Below, piece after piece: positions 35,201 through 45,127 of a stretch of 64,000 bases of DNA. Where the stretch lies: assembly GCA_022592435.1 (NCBI GenBank), contig JABYQS010000008.1, positions 124,001-188,000 of the forward strand, read 5' to 3'. The first letter of the stretch is position 1. The number at the start of each line of letters is the position of its first letter. Made by a program: the position numbers and the translations under genes. Below the pieces are notes generated by a model. That model had not been told where the DNA came from. It saw only the letters and a program-made list of their open reading frames with translations, and did not search any database. The DNA is from Cerioporus squamosus. Lineage: Eukaryota; Basidiomycota; Agaricomycetes; Polyporales; Polyporaceae.

Positions 35201-35566
35201 GATTCTAGGTGCGATATCGGCCGTCCAGCCCTCGAATACGCCACATCCCTAGTCCCATGGCGGTGCGCAGTGGACTGTACGCGACCGAGGCTGGTCGAGG
35301 CAGGACCGTTTCCAAAGGCCTTCGTCCAACCGCGGGGACATCGAGCCCTTCTCGTCCATGTGCCAGGGCATCATCATGTGCAGGATTGGCTGGTGGCATG
35401 ATTCCGCCCCCTCGCACCCCCGCTGCCGCATCCGGCGAGCTTCTTGAGCTTAAAGAGCGCGTTCGTGCACGGTCCTGAGGCATGTCAACCTTCCAGAGAC
35501 GCATCGCAACTCAGATTCGCTCTGCCCAGCGTCTCTCCACTCGGATCACTTCTGCTCGCTGTGCCC
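32246..35566. other. 3.3 kb gene-poor region with gene fragments
   Basis: Several short frames with coding character but no complete gene. The most notable is at 32786 (listed separately), followed by overlapping frames to about 33440 (for example VRVLRVPLSAAYLLSMTLKK near 33220). A reverse frame at 33989-34240 begins with a hydrophobic stretch (LIQYSTPLLVMGKILLIHAL). A plus frame at 34483-34932 has no motif. The pattern fits decayed genes. Confidence 0.4.
32786..32950 (+). pseudogene. fragment beginning like a HET-domain protein
   Basis: ATG at 32786 opens MWLLHTRTLELKDV, which resembles the start of fungal HET-domain proteins (MxLLxTxxLEL), and continues for 54 codons to a TGA at 32948-32950. 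The frame after the TGA stays open and coding-like to about 33160, but the YAILSHxW signature of the HET domain is absent. An intron (GTTATG donor at about 32926) is possible but changes frame. Best read as a fragment; family assignment is tentative. Confidence 0.25.
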
Positions 35567-35574
35567 TATATAAG
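35567..35574 (+). promoter_or_regulatory. TATA box of the alcohol dehydrogenase gene
   Basis: TATATAAG sits 65 bases before the ATG at 35632 and inside the longer open frame that begins at 35482. It argues that transcription starts after it and that 35632, not 35482, is the start codon. Confidence 0.7.
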
Positions 35575-35631
35575 CCCGCCGCCAGCCCGTCCTCCTCCCT
35601 CACCACCCCAGCCCTCAGACTTCACTCTACA

Positions 35632-36997
35632 ATGGCGCCCCAGTTCACCATCCCCAAGACCCAGAAGGCGGCGATCGTCGAGAAGACCGACGCGCCCCTC
35701 AAGATCGTCGACAATCACCCCGTCAAGCAGCCCGAGGAGCTCGCGCCCGGCGAGTGTCTTGTCGAGCTCGACTGCTCCGGTGTCTGCCACACCGATCTCC
35801 ACGCTCGCAACAACGACTGGCCACTTCCCGCGAAGCTGCCCCTGATTGGCGGTCATGAGGTGCGTCTGCGTCTGCTCTGCTTCCGCCCCATTGCTTCTCT
35901 AACCTTGACCTCGCGCAGGGTGTCGGCCGCATCGTCGCCATCGGCGCGCACACACAGAGCTCGCCCGTCAAGGTCGGCGACCGCGTCGGCATCAAGTGGC
36001 TCGCGTACTCGTGCTTGGACTGCGAGCCATGCCGGAAAGGCCTTGAGCAGAGTCAGTCCCGCGTCTGTGCCCCCATACGTAGCCGCTGACGTCACTCCCT
36101 GTCAGGCTGCCTCAACGGCAAGTACTCCGGCTTCACAGTCGACGGCACCTTCTCTCAGTATGTTGTCTCGTGGGTGACACATGTTACACCCATCCCCGAC
36201 AACCTTTCGTCGGCTGAGGCCGCCTCCATCCTCTGTGCTGTGAGCATCTCGTCCGACGCATTGATCATACACATCGCTGACTTGGTCCACGGTAGGGTAT
36301 CACTGTCTACCGTGCGATCAAATACTCCGGCGCGAAGATTGGTGATTGGATTGTCCTCCCTGGCGCTGGTGGAGGACTTGGCCACCTTGCCGTCCAGTAT
36401 GCCGCCGCCATGGGTCTCCGTGTCGTCGCAGTTGGTCAGTACCCCCTACGTCACTCCCACCCACTCACTACTTATCATCCCCATCTCGCAGACACGGGCC
36501 CGAAAAGAAGGAGCTCGTGACGAAGCTCGGCGCCGAGAAGTGGGTCGACTTCCGCGAGACGAAGGACCTCGTGAAGGACATCGTCGAGGCGACGGACGGG
36601 TTCGGCGCGCACGCCGCCGTCGTCACGGCCGCCAACGGCCAGGCGTACGCGCAGGCCATCGACTACCTCCGCATGGGCGGCACGCTCATGGTCGTCGGCC
36701 TCCCCGCGCGCGCGAACCTCAGCGCGGACATCTTCTTCACCGTCACGAAGAGCATCAACATCATCGGCTCGTATGTCGGCAACCGTCAGGACGCCCGCGA
36801 GGCCCTCGAGATCGCCTCGCGCGGCAAGGTCAAGTGCTACTATGTCACCAAGCCTCTTTCTGCCCTCTCCGAGTACGTCCTCCTCTGTGCCCTCCTCCTC
36901 ACGAGTGAATGCTTATCGATTCGCCCCACACAGCACCTACGAGGGTCTCGCCGAAGGCAAGATCGTCGGCCGTGTCGTCCTCAACATGAAGGAGTAA
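35632..36997 (+). CDS. zinc-dependent alcohol dehydrogenase (ADH1-like)
   Basis: NAD-dependent interconversion of ethanol-type alcohols and aldehydes. Exons: 35632-35859, 35920-36061, 36106-36239, 36296-36434, 36492-36872 and 36934-36997. Catalytic zinc site [10 protein letters not shown] and [13 protein letters not shown]; structural zinc cysteines in [15 protein letters not shown]; Rossmann loop [16 protein letters not shown]; and DTG after the second strand, with the Asp that selects NAD. About 350 residues, the normal length for the cytosolic enzyme. At the start of exon five one base is missing near 36499-36501 (GGCCCGAAAAG), otherwise the reading continues [14 protein letters not shown]. 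The same frame is open upstream to 35482 and would add an Arg/Ser-rich, presequence-like extension, but the TATA box at 35567 argues against it. Confidence 0.93.
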
Positions 36998-37375
36998 GAG
37001 CTTCCCCCGCCTTTCGTGGACGCGGCATCGTGCCGCGCAAAACCGCGGGCGCTATCACGGACTGTGCATCTCGCGTTGTAACACTACTACCACTGCCGAT
37101 CCGTCTGGGGGGTGTTGTATCATGATGTACCAACAGCTAGGAAGTAGATTATCGTCGTTGCGTTTGTACTTAATGTAGAAGAAGAATACCAACGAGCCCT
37201 TTCGGAATCATCGCATGACTCGGAGGTCAAAGCGAGTGCTTGTGAGGAGATCGCCAGACGACGACGACTCAGGCCAACACCTGATACGTATGGACGTCCG
37301 GGACTACCTCAACTTCTGTGGGTTGTGAGGAAGCACTCAAAGACATCTTCAGACCTACCGGAAGTTGATCCTCAT

Positions 37376-37457
37376 AGCAACTTGACGCAGTGGAAGCGTG
37401 CAGGGCTCATATTAATCTGACACCCTGAAGTCCCTGGATCGAAACCAGGAGTTGCTA
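37376..37457 (+). tRNA. initiator tRNA-Met (CAT) with a 10-base intron
   Basis: The mature sequence is identical, base for base, to the tRNA at 12124: same AGCAACT acceptor, CAGGG/CCCTG anticodon stem, CAT anticodon (37408-37410) and ATCGAAA T-loop. The intron is 37412-37421 (TTAATCTGAC), unrelated in length and sequence to the 19-base intron of the other copy. The discriminator A is at 37457. A run of five T at about 37472-37476 is the likely terminator. Confidence 0.96.
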
Positions 37458-37742
37458 CTCAGTCCTCGGTGTACCCTTTTTGTTTCTGTTCTACGTGGCA
37501 GGTTTACGTTGTCTGGCTTATGCATCGACAATGACCATTTATGTCTTCTTTTACCGTGCTAGTCTTGGGCTCGATGTATCTCGATGGATGCATGGAGGGC
37601 GACACAGGCCACAGAGGCAATAACGCGGATGGGTGAAGGCTGCGCGCGTGCCTGCCGCGCAGTGATCATTATCATCAATACCACTACCACCCTCCCCCAC
37701 GGACACTGTGGGAAGGAAACACATTGTATTTCCGTGTACGAA

Positions 37743-39381
37743 ACATTGATTGAGGAATGTGTTAGACGCATATCTTCAGCGTACGAAACACCGGAGATCC
37801 GTGAACTGTACAGGAAAAATCAATGTTGCCACCTTTGAAAACGGCCATTTTCCACCTATAATCAATGTCCGTTACGATGATTCTCACATTGATTTTCTTT
37901 CTTACGCTTGGGTAGCGGCGACCGCCCCATATTCGCCTCGCGTTCGCATTTCATATAACAAAACAAAATTATCGATTGAACTGCAGGTGACTAGGTACAT
38001 GGTGGTAGCGGCATCCCACAACTACAGACACCAACATACAATCAAATGAACAGTGAGCACTTACCATCAGCTGATGGACTCGAGTCGTTCTCGCTGCATC
38101 GCCGCTCTTCCTAGAACCTCCCAAGCCGTGATCGTAATGATTAACCCAAATGACATCCCACACAGATGCGAGCAACGACGTACCGAGGTATCGAGCCCGC
38201 CGTCAATATCCTCCTCATTCATATCATCTGAGCACGCATGAGCATGATACATGCGTACATCAGAACGGCACTCACCTGTTCCCCATACACTCGGAGAGGC
38301 CTGGAAGGTTGCGTGCGTCCAAGATTGCCAGTAGTGGCCGCCATAGCGCTGGCACTGCTTGCGAGATTTTCTGGGAGGGAGCAGCGGGGAGGGCGACGTA
38401 CCAGGAGTCCAAGAGCTTCCAAAAGTTAGAAAAGCTGATCAATGGAGGCGAAGCGGTATTGCTTGCATGCGGATGGCTGATATGGTGAGCTCGACAGAGT
38501 GGAACTGGAGCCCATGCGCAAGTCTTCGGCGCATATAGTCAGTAAGCACCGGTCAGAAGACGTTGCAGAGCTCACCGAAAGTCCTATGTACCCCATGAAA
38601 TGGTACATCACCTGTCTCCAACCTCTCCGTTGCGTCTGCATGAGGACGCACTCTCCACTCCAGGTCTGCACTCTTGCTGTAAGCCAGGGAGTGTGCCCAT
38701 GTTGCAGGAGCCAGCTAGAGACGATAGCAGGGAAGAAGCCAGGGCCCGGATATCGATGATGGTGGTACGAAGTCAAGGACAGGACGACTTGTTGTGCGGT
38801 TCCGAGCGACCCTCAGCCCGGATGAGGATGACGTCACTGATGCTATACCAAATGGGGATACTCAGACGCCCACTACCGCTAGTCTCGGCGCTTGACACCT
38901 AGCACTTCATGTTTGTCGCAAGACTCAAGTCTTGACGCACCCAAGCCGTGCACAGGCAGGACGATCCACCACTTATACATGTCTGTTGGAACCGCAGACA
39001 AAGTCAGCGAGAGAAGGACAAGATATGTCATATCTAGACACGCAGATCTAGAAGATGAGGGAAGAATCCCAGCCGCATATACCCACCGCCTTCGACCGCC
39101 GCATTGCGGAGCGACATACCCGTAGGCATGCTGCCTCAGGCTCCCCGGATAATACGAACTGTTCTTTCAGGCAATACTGCCAGGTTAGACAACTCGAACA
39201 GGCTACTTTGAAGGTTGTGGCGTCTTGATCATACACCGGTGTCTAGAGCACCGATAATCAATGTGCTAAGAGCTGGTAAGCAATGCTCTAAACATTGATA
39301 TATTAGCGCGTGTTGCACGTATAATCAATGTGGTAAGAAACGTTCTATACAATGATCTGATTTCAGAAATGTAATCAATGT
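37743..39381. repeat. clustered AATCAATGT motif
   Basis: The 9-mer AATCAATGT or its complement ACATTGATT occurs exactly at 37743-37751 (-), 37818-37826, 37860-37868, 37886-37894 (-), 39256-39264, 39323-39331 and 39373-39381, with a near copy at about 39292. Two copies share a longer core, ATAATCAATGTG-TAAGA with one variable base. It is AT-rich relative to the window and lies in gene-free sequence. Could be a remnant of a mobile element with internal repeats or a protein-binding array; cause unknown. Confidence 0.7.
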
Positions 39382-39609
39382 TGAAGACATTTATTAGTAG
39401 CGTACATTGAATTTAAGTGTGGCTGTGATCAGTGTTGTATACATTGTTTGCGGGGCTTCAAAGTAAATAACACTGATTTTAGACGTGTTTACTTCCCGTA
39501 GTGCGGATCCGAGTTGTGCTCGTACTGTCCGCGTCCGAGTCGAAGCCTTGTGAGTATGGTATGCAAATATTATGAACAAGATGTTCGATGATGGCTCACA
39601 GATGTCGTA

Positions 39610-39975
39610 CAGTCACGCGTCTGCACGCCAGTGCTTCAATTGCGAAAAGGCCGTGTCTTAACGGACATCGTGCATATAGAGTTCGGAAGACGCACAAGAT
39701 TCGCACTTGCACCATCGACTTCCTGGACAGTAGCTCTCCGATAACCGCTCGATTCCCTGTATGCACCGTCCGAGTGCGTTGTGAGTAACGAGGTTCCTGA
39801 GCGAGTCCGCACGCTGGTGCTTGAAGTTCAAAAAGGCTGTAAGCTAACTGACATTGTACATACAGAGTTCGGAAGACGCACGAGATTCGCACTTCGAGGA
39901 TCCCATTGACTTCCTGGAAAAGAGGTCGCCGGTACCGCTCGATTTTCTGTATCACTATCCAAGTGCATTGTGAGT
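39610..39975 (+). repeat. tandem duplication of an exon-like unit, about 175 bases
   Basis: Two diverged copies in direct orientation: about 39610-39787 and 39805-39973. Shared blocks include GAGTTCGGAAGACGCAC, GATTCGCACTT, GACTTCCTGGA, ACCGCTCGATT and TGTGAGTA. Each copy has an AG acceptor-like end just before AGTTCGG and a perfect GTGAGTA donor-like end. So the unit looks like a duplicated exon, readable as VRKTHKIRTCTIDFLDS in copy 1. Copy 2 breaks that frame. The surrounding sequence offers no complete gene; a remnant of a duplicated gene is likely. Confidence 0.6.
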
Positions 39976-40662
39976 AGGGAAGTTCAACCCGGCGATGCAC
40001 AGGTCGCCAAGTCTCACTTGAGTGGGCCAGGTGCTGTGTCATCGAGAGAACCTTCTTCCGTTTGGCAGAGCTGGACAGCGGCCGTGCCAGGCGCTGCGAG
40101 GCTGCAAGATTGTTGGCGGTCCGTTACGGACTGGATCGGAGCGGGAGTGGACTACACTTACGGCTTTTTGGTTTGACGCGTCTTCTGATCCTATCGAGAG
40201 CCCTTCGGTTTGACGGTGTCCGAGGCATATCGACCGGTGTGGGAGGACGTACGTGACCCCTTGACAAGGGAGACTTCGCAGGCTCCTGAGGCAGCGACGA
40301 TGTCCGAGTCGTCACACCACATCCATCCTTGTACTACTACTATGCGCAAGGTGTGCGCCGTCGCTCTTGTTCCGGAATAGCAGTAGCAGTGCATCTGTTG
40401 CAGCCGCACTTGTGCACCGTTTCACAATGAGAATGTTGAATGGTCCGAGTTCAATGTCTTCATCATCAAGCGGGAAGTCTTGCAGGAATGCGCGGGTTGT
40501 CTTCGGCGTTGCATGCCTCAGACACTACCAGAGAGAAGAGCGGCCATGTAATGGCAGAGATTGATTGGGAATATACACAGTGGAGAGAGACTGGCGGGAA
40601 CTAGACAAAAAGGGGACGAGAGTCGAGGTGTACCACAAACTACGCTACGAACGGCTCATCTG

Positions 40663-41595
40663 TCAGACGGACTGGGCCGACAACTCTCGTTCAAGCTCCT
40701 CTTGGCCAGGATCTGGCCATAAAGAGTCAATACTCATAGCGTACTGGCACGTAGTGAGATAACGCTCCTGCTCGTTGTACTGTCCGGCAGCGAACTTCCG
40801 AGTCCACGTCCAGAGCTTCGGCTGTGCATAAATCAGAGTTCTCTCCTTCATGCTGTACCCCTCGAACCACCGGGGGTAGATGCCTGCGCAGCCGAAGTCG
40901 ATCAGCCAGATGCGTCCGTCGTCGCCGAGGATAATGTTCCGCAGAAAGAGATCGCTGTGCGTGAAGACGAGCGGCTCCGAGTTGTCGAACGTCGGCTCGG
41001 TGTATCGGAATCTCTGCATCTGCTGGCTGACGTGGAGTCGTCCGTTCATCCAGTCGCGCAAGTGGGCATACGAGGGGAATGGTCCTGCTCGGTCCTCGCC
41101 CAGTGCCGGGGTCTCACACCGGCGTGGACAGGAGAGGTCGTCGATGATGGGTCCTGGTATCTGCTTGTCAATCTGAGGTGTGCGGATCCGGCGCATCTGC
41201 ACGACATAGTTGCGCAGCGTAACCGACACCTTAACCTTTTCCCAATTAGAGAGATCGTCCCAGCAGCGGTCTAGGGGCTCTCCCTGCACATAGTCCATGA
41301 CAAGGTATGACCGCGTACCGCGCACGAAAATTTGGTATACCTCCGGGACGGGGATGCTCGTATGCTGTCATACGACAGTCATGGCCGCAGCTTCCGGTGC
41401 ATGGTGAGCGCCTAGGCCGCCAATCTTCACGACCACGTTCGCGGCGAGAACATATACCGGTGCAACAGGAAAGAGGCGGTTGACAGGGGTGTCGCTGAGA
41501 TTGGGAGAGGTCTCGCAGAGACGGGCAACCTCTTCTTCAGGCATAGCTATTATCTCCTCCCGAGACATAGCTGGAGGAGGAACCTGTGTCGGCAT
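40663..41595 (-). pseudogene. APH-family kinase-like gene with an in-frame TGA
   Basis: Member of the large agaricomycete family with the aminoglycoside phosphotransferase (kinase-like) fold. On the minus strand it opens at 41595 (or 41568) with SREEIIAMPEEEVARLCETS, then the N-lobe VVVKIGGLG and PEVYQIFVRGTRSYLVMDY, then QGEPLDRCWDDLS. The C-lobe has FTHSDLFLRNIILGDDGR (HxDxxxxN catalytic loop) and IWLIDFGCAGIYPRWFEG (metal-binding Asp). The only defect is a TGA at 41370-41368, in the N-lobe between AAAMTVV and QHTSIPVPEV. A CGA Arg codon is expected there in this family pattern (IxxHTxIPVP), so a single C-to-T change explains it. No intron can remove it. Either a recent pseudogene or a sequence error; a biological substrate is not known for this family. 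Confidence 0.75.
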
Positions 41596-42770
41596 AATGA
41601 TGAGATTGAGACCTCAGTTCCAGGGGCGCAATACTCACGAATGGGCCACAATCTACGGCAAAGGCTCTCGAATGCCTCGGGACGATGTTCATTTCATCTG
41701 CATATAAGACGGATTGTCCAGTTTGTGGAGTCGCAATAACGGTGACTCCAGGATAGAACGTTCTCAAGGTACCGTCGGTGAACCATATGCTCCGTTCATT
41801 CATCGCAAACACCTTGAGGAATGTGGTTGATATTGGATCAGTGAGGACGTAGTCGGGCTTCAACTTCTCGAGCTCTGCGGCTGCGTTGCTGGCGAACACA
41901 GCAACCTTGTCATGTCGTTCCTTCAAGCGAATGATCTCATCCGCGAAGAGCTGTTCAGATGTATGGCAGTATGACTTGTATGGAGTTAATCGCACGCACC
42001 AACCGTAACATCACTCAGACACCCTGCTACCAGCAGCAGGTCGGCATCTTGGATGACGCGGGATGCCATTCGATAATCCGTTGCCTGTCCCGATCGATTT
42101 TCAGCCTCCGAGTTGGAAAGCCGTTGTGGACTGCTGAGAGAGCGTCAGAACAGCTCAAGTCCCGGGTAAGGTATGTTGTCGTACCTCCTGTGTGTACTTA
42201 GCTCGATCAAGAGCGGGTTCTCCTGATGCCACGACCCAACGGTGCCACCAGACGAAGGCAGCACGAGCCCGAATGTAGCAAACGCGTGCTCAATAGCGCG
42301 CTTGAGTTTGCCGTCCCCATTGCAAGTGATGATGGAGAGATGCGAGCGTACAGCGACGCTGCTTCTCACTTGGGGAAGCGCGAAATTAGCGAGGACTAAG
42401 TGAGCCTCGGCAAGGCCGGTCAAGTCGCTGTCAGAGCGCGTCAGTGGTACTCTCCAAGTAGCATGCTGATACCACGTACACAGGCTGAGTTGGACTTGTC
42501 TCGACCGAGTCATCTGAACCTGACACACTGTGGCGAAGAGGTCGCGCTGTCGTATCCTGTTGATATTGTTCAGCTGCGAAGTGGAAGACGTTAGCGATCT
42601 CTCCCTGGTATCTCACATACCCCAGCTTTAGCGTCCTCCGGTAGTAGCTCCTTGCCAACCAACACGACGATTCTTTTTGCCTTCTCCAGAGCGCTTCTCA
42701 GCAATTCGAGAGTACTGTAATCGGCAGGGCGCCTCCTCGGTTTTGCGCGCAGCTGGAGAGTGGCAGCCAT
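41537..42770 (-). CDS. strongly diverged sirtuin-fold (DHS-like NAD/FAD-binding) protein
   Basis: I assemble exons 42770-42621, 42573-42473, 42427-42185, 42130-42004 and 41950-41639 on the minus strand, all in phase. The order of elements follows a sirtuin: LLRSALEKAKRIVVLVG (first Rossmann strand), LSIITCNGDGKLKRAIEH (where sirtuins have YTQNIDGLE), DADLLLVAGCLSD (where sirtuins have ADLLLVVGTSL), then a terminal helix/strand LFADEIIRLKERHDKVAVFA. But the signature residues GAGxS, NID and the catalytic HG are replaced, so deacetylase activity is unlikely. After 41639 the frame either reads on to a stop at 41537, overlapping the kinase start in another frame, or splices (GTGAGT donor, acceptor before 41583) in phase into the kinase frame. 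Several junctions are my inference; a decayed gene is also possible. Confidence 0.45.
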
Positions 42771-43134
42771 GTTGATGCGAGTTGGAACTTGAAGGGAGGT
42801 TTGTAACAGGAACTCGAAAGCAAGTGGCACCGAGACTCTAGTAGTAAGTACTAGACATTCAACATTCAGTTCGTCTTCGACCATTACCCTGCTCGTGGGA
42901 AATTCCTCGGTTGTCGCCGACGTTGGGTGCGAGTGCCTTCATCCCAAATCGCACAGTGACACTTTGGCTCGCTATGACACCAATAGATCGAAGGACAGAA
43001 TGCACAATCACAAGGCTCGTACGAATACAAAGCGAGACGTCTCGCAAATCTGGATGCGTCCTTGAGCGCCGTGTGCAACGTTTCTCGACAGAAACACAGT
43101 CCACGTACCAACCGGTGCAATATCTCGAGCGTTT

Positions 43135-43657
43135 TCAGACCCCGAAGAGATGCGCGAACTTGGGGTTGTGCCAAATTTGCACGATTTGATCAGAAACCTT
43201 CATGTCTGCCCCCACGAACCGTACTCAGTCAGAGACCTCGCTCTTACGAATGGAACGAAAGCGGAAGGGCGGCTCACCGACGTCGTCTGCGAGCTTCGTG
43301 TGCGAAAGCATCTTGATGGTCCGCTCGTCCTCAACCCTACCAATAATCTCGAGGTACTGGCAGTCGAGCTGGTCGTTCTATGGTGGTGGACCGAAGTAAG
43401 TACTGAGACGTGAACTCGGAGAGAGCTCGGAGGTGGCATCTTACTCTTGGGAGGGATACCTCGACCTGCCCACCGTCCGTTGCCTCCACAATGGCTCTGC
43501 CGTCTTTGAACTGTACGATCAGGCCCGTCAGCATTCGCGTTGACTCACAGAACGCGTCGACACGAACCGTGATGAGCTTTGCCGTGAGCCTGACGGTCTG
43601 GCCCTTGAAGTTGGCCATCAGGGCTTTGTTGACACGTGGTGAGCGCTGATCAGCCAT
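43135..43657 (-). CDS. RPA3: replication protein A subunit 3 (RPA14)
   Basis: Smallest subunit of the single-stranded DNA-binding RPA complex in replication and repair. Exons on the minus strand: 43657-43568, 43510-43445, 43377-43278 and 43205-43135, giving 108 residues, the normal size. OB-fold pattern: SPRVNKALMANFKGQTVRL (family opening, P-R-V-N), then FKDGRAIVEATDGGQVEVSL, YLEIIGRVEDERTIKML, and the C-terminal helix DMKVSDQIVQIWHNPKFAH that forms the trimer interface in the family. All splice junctions keep phase. No breaks. The start ATG begins the family N-terminus MADQRSPRVN. Confidence 0.93.
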
Positions 43658-44170
43658 TTCGTGAACTTGGAGATGTATGTCGAGGATGCCAAGTGGCGAG
43701 ATGGTGGTGGTTGAAAGCGAAGACGCGTGGATGCGGGCGACGCGAACTTGAAGTACGCGTGTTGGTGACAGAAGACGCGTCATGTCACAGTCACCCGACG
43801 CGTTCTGCCGGGCGCCACTGCCATGCGGCGGCCACCTCGTGCTCGAGAAGGGGAGGAGGAGCGTGAAGAAGTACGTAACCTGGTCTCTTGTCTCTGCGAA
43901 CGAGTTAAGAGGGACGCAGCAGCTTCGATGTTCCATAATGCGTCCGGTCGGTCTCAAACTTATGTTCGTACGGTGTCAGGGAGTGCGTATAGTATTACTA
44001 GCGATGAAGCTACAATGTAAAGTCCAAATGTTCACGCGCCGGAGAAAGAGTAAAAGAAAGGCTACAGCGAATGGTAATCCACAAGAAGTATAAAACAAGG
44101 AACCCAACTAGATGGCAGAAAGCAGCCCATCGCCCTCACCAAAGTCCCTAAACGGAGCCACCGTAGAAGA
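43658..44170. other. intergenic
   Basis: Upstream region of RPA3 and downstream region of the DUF3455 gene; no gene seen. Confidence 0.55.
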
Positions 44171-45127
44171 CTACAGGATGCGAGTAGTCAGCCAGTGTTC
44201 ATGCAGCACTCGAAGATACGAATAATACGCACTGTACTTCGAGACGTACTTGACCGATATGTCCTTGTCCTGGCCGTACTTGCACTGCACAAAGCTAGCA
44301 TGAGCCCGGAATCAACAACAATCCGGATGAAAACCAACGTACCGAAGCAGGGGGTTGGCCACCAACAGTGTCGAAGCGGAAGACCTCATCCGCGATCTTG
44401 CCCTGAACATTCACGACATCCAGCCAGGCGACATCCTTCTTAGGGTCCGTCGGAGCCGGGATGGAGCCCTTGCCCTTCGCAACGATGAACGCGTCCTTGT
44501 TGCCCTGGAACGCACCCGAGGATGTGAAGTCCCAGACGGGGCTCACGCCCTGGCCCGTTACGGGGTTCTTGATGAAGTAGTGCTGGGCGAGGACGTTCGG
44601 CGGGTTCAGGAGGTGGAGGAGGTCGATGATTGCCTGAATAGGCTGAGGCATGATCGACGTCCAAATGTCGTATAGGCTGTTCTGGATGGTAGAGAAACCG
44701 GGGTCAAAGGCGTGGCAGGAAACGTCGATGAGCTCGGCGACTGCCCCGGTGCTCCTATTTACGAGAGAAAGCAAGCAACATGGTCAGCGACCTTTATAAC
44801 GACGGAAAACGAAAAGATCGGCACGCACGTGAAGTTGTTTGCGCTGGAGCAGGTGTAGTTCTGAACTCCGAAAGCAAGACCGATGAACCGTGGGGTATTG
44901 GTGGGCGCGACGAGCTGCGTCTGTCCCGCAGGAAATTGCGGTACGAACTGGTGTATAGAGCAGCCTTCGATGCCTGAAGCCTCCCCCAAACCCTTGCTCC
45001 AGTCAAAGCCATTGATGATGCTCCAGTTACCACTGCTTCCGCTGGCGCTACTGTAGCTGGCAGAGCCGGCGTTGCTGGTGTAATGGGCGGCGGCAGCCGC
45101 GAGAAGGGCCTTGGGAATGGCGACCAT
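44171..45127 (-). CDS. DUF3455 family secreted protein (often mislabelled malate dehydrogenase)
   Basis: Fungal DUF3455 protein of 274 residues, probably secreted; biochemical role unknown. Exons on the minus strand: 45127-44829, 44754-44343 and 44284-44171. A short hydrophobic N-terminus (VAIPKALLAAAAA) may act as signal. Family blocks: LVAPTNTPRFIGLAFGVQNYTC, GAVAELIDVSCHAFDP, HYFIKNPVTGQGVSPVWDFT, VAKGKGSIPAPTDPKKDVAW, VFRFDTVGGQPPASCKYGQD and DISVKYVSKY at the end. The last 20 residues extend past the usual KY ending (to LTTRIL), so a further small intron may be missed. The malate dehydrogenase label attached to such proteins in some annotations has no support in the sequence. Confidence 0.85.

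Larger units (their letters stand above)
36998..40662. other. 3.7 kb region with a tRNA and repeats, no protein gene seen
   Basis: Holds the second initiator tRNA, a cluster of a 9-base motif (37743-39381) and a tandem exon-like duplication (39610-39975), all listed separately. Short frames elsewhere have no recognisable content. Confidence 0.5.

Noticed and set aside
35482..35631. Mitochondrial-type N-terminal extension of the alcohol dehydrogenase
   Set aside because: A TATATAAG box lies inside it, 65 bases before the internal ATG that gives the normal ADH N-terminus, so the extension is probably promoter.
37500..40600. CRISPR-like array or bacterial element
   Set aside because: Repeat spacing is irregular and on both strands; all genes in the window are eukaryotic with introns.
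44295..45127. Malate dehydrogenase
   Set aside because: DUF3455 proteins often carry this label, but no NAD-binding fold or dehydrogenase motif is present.
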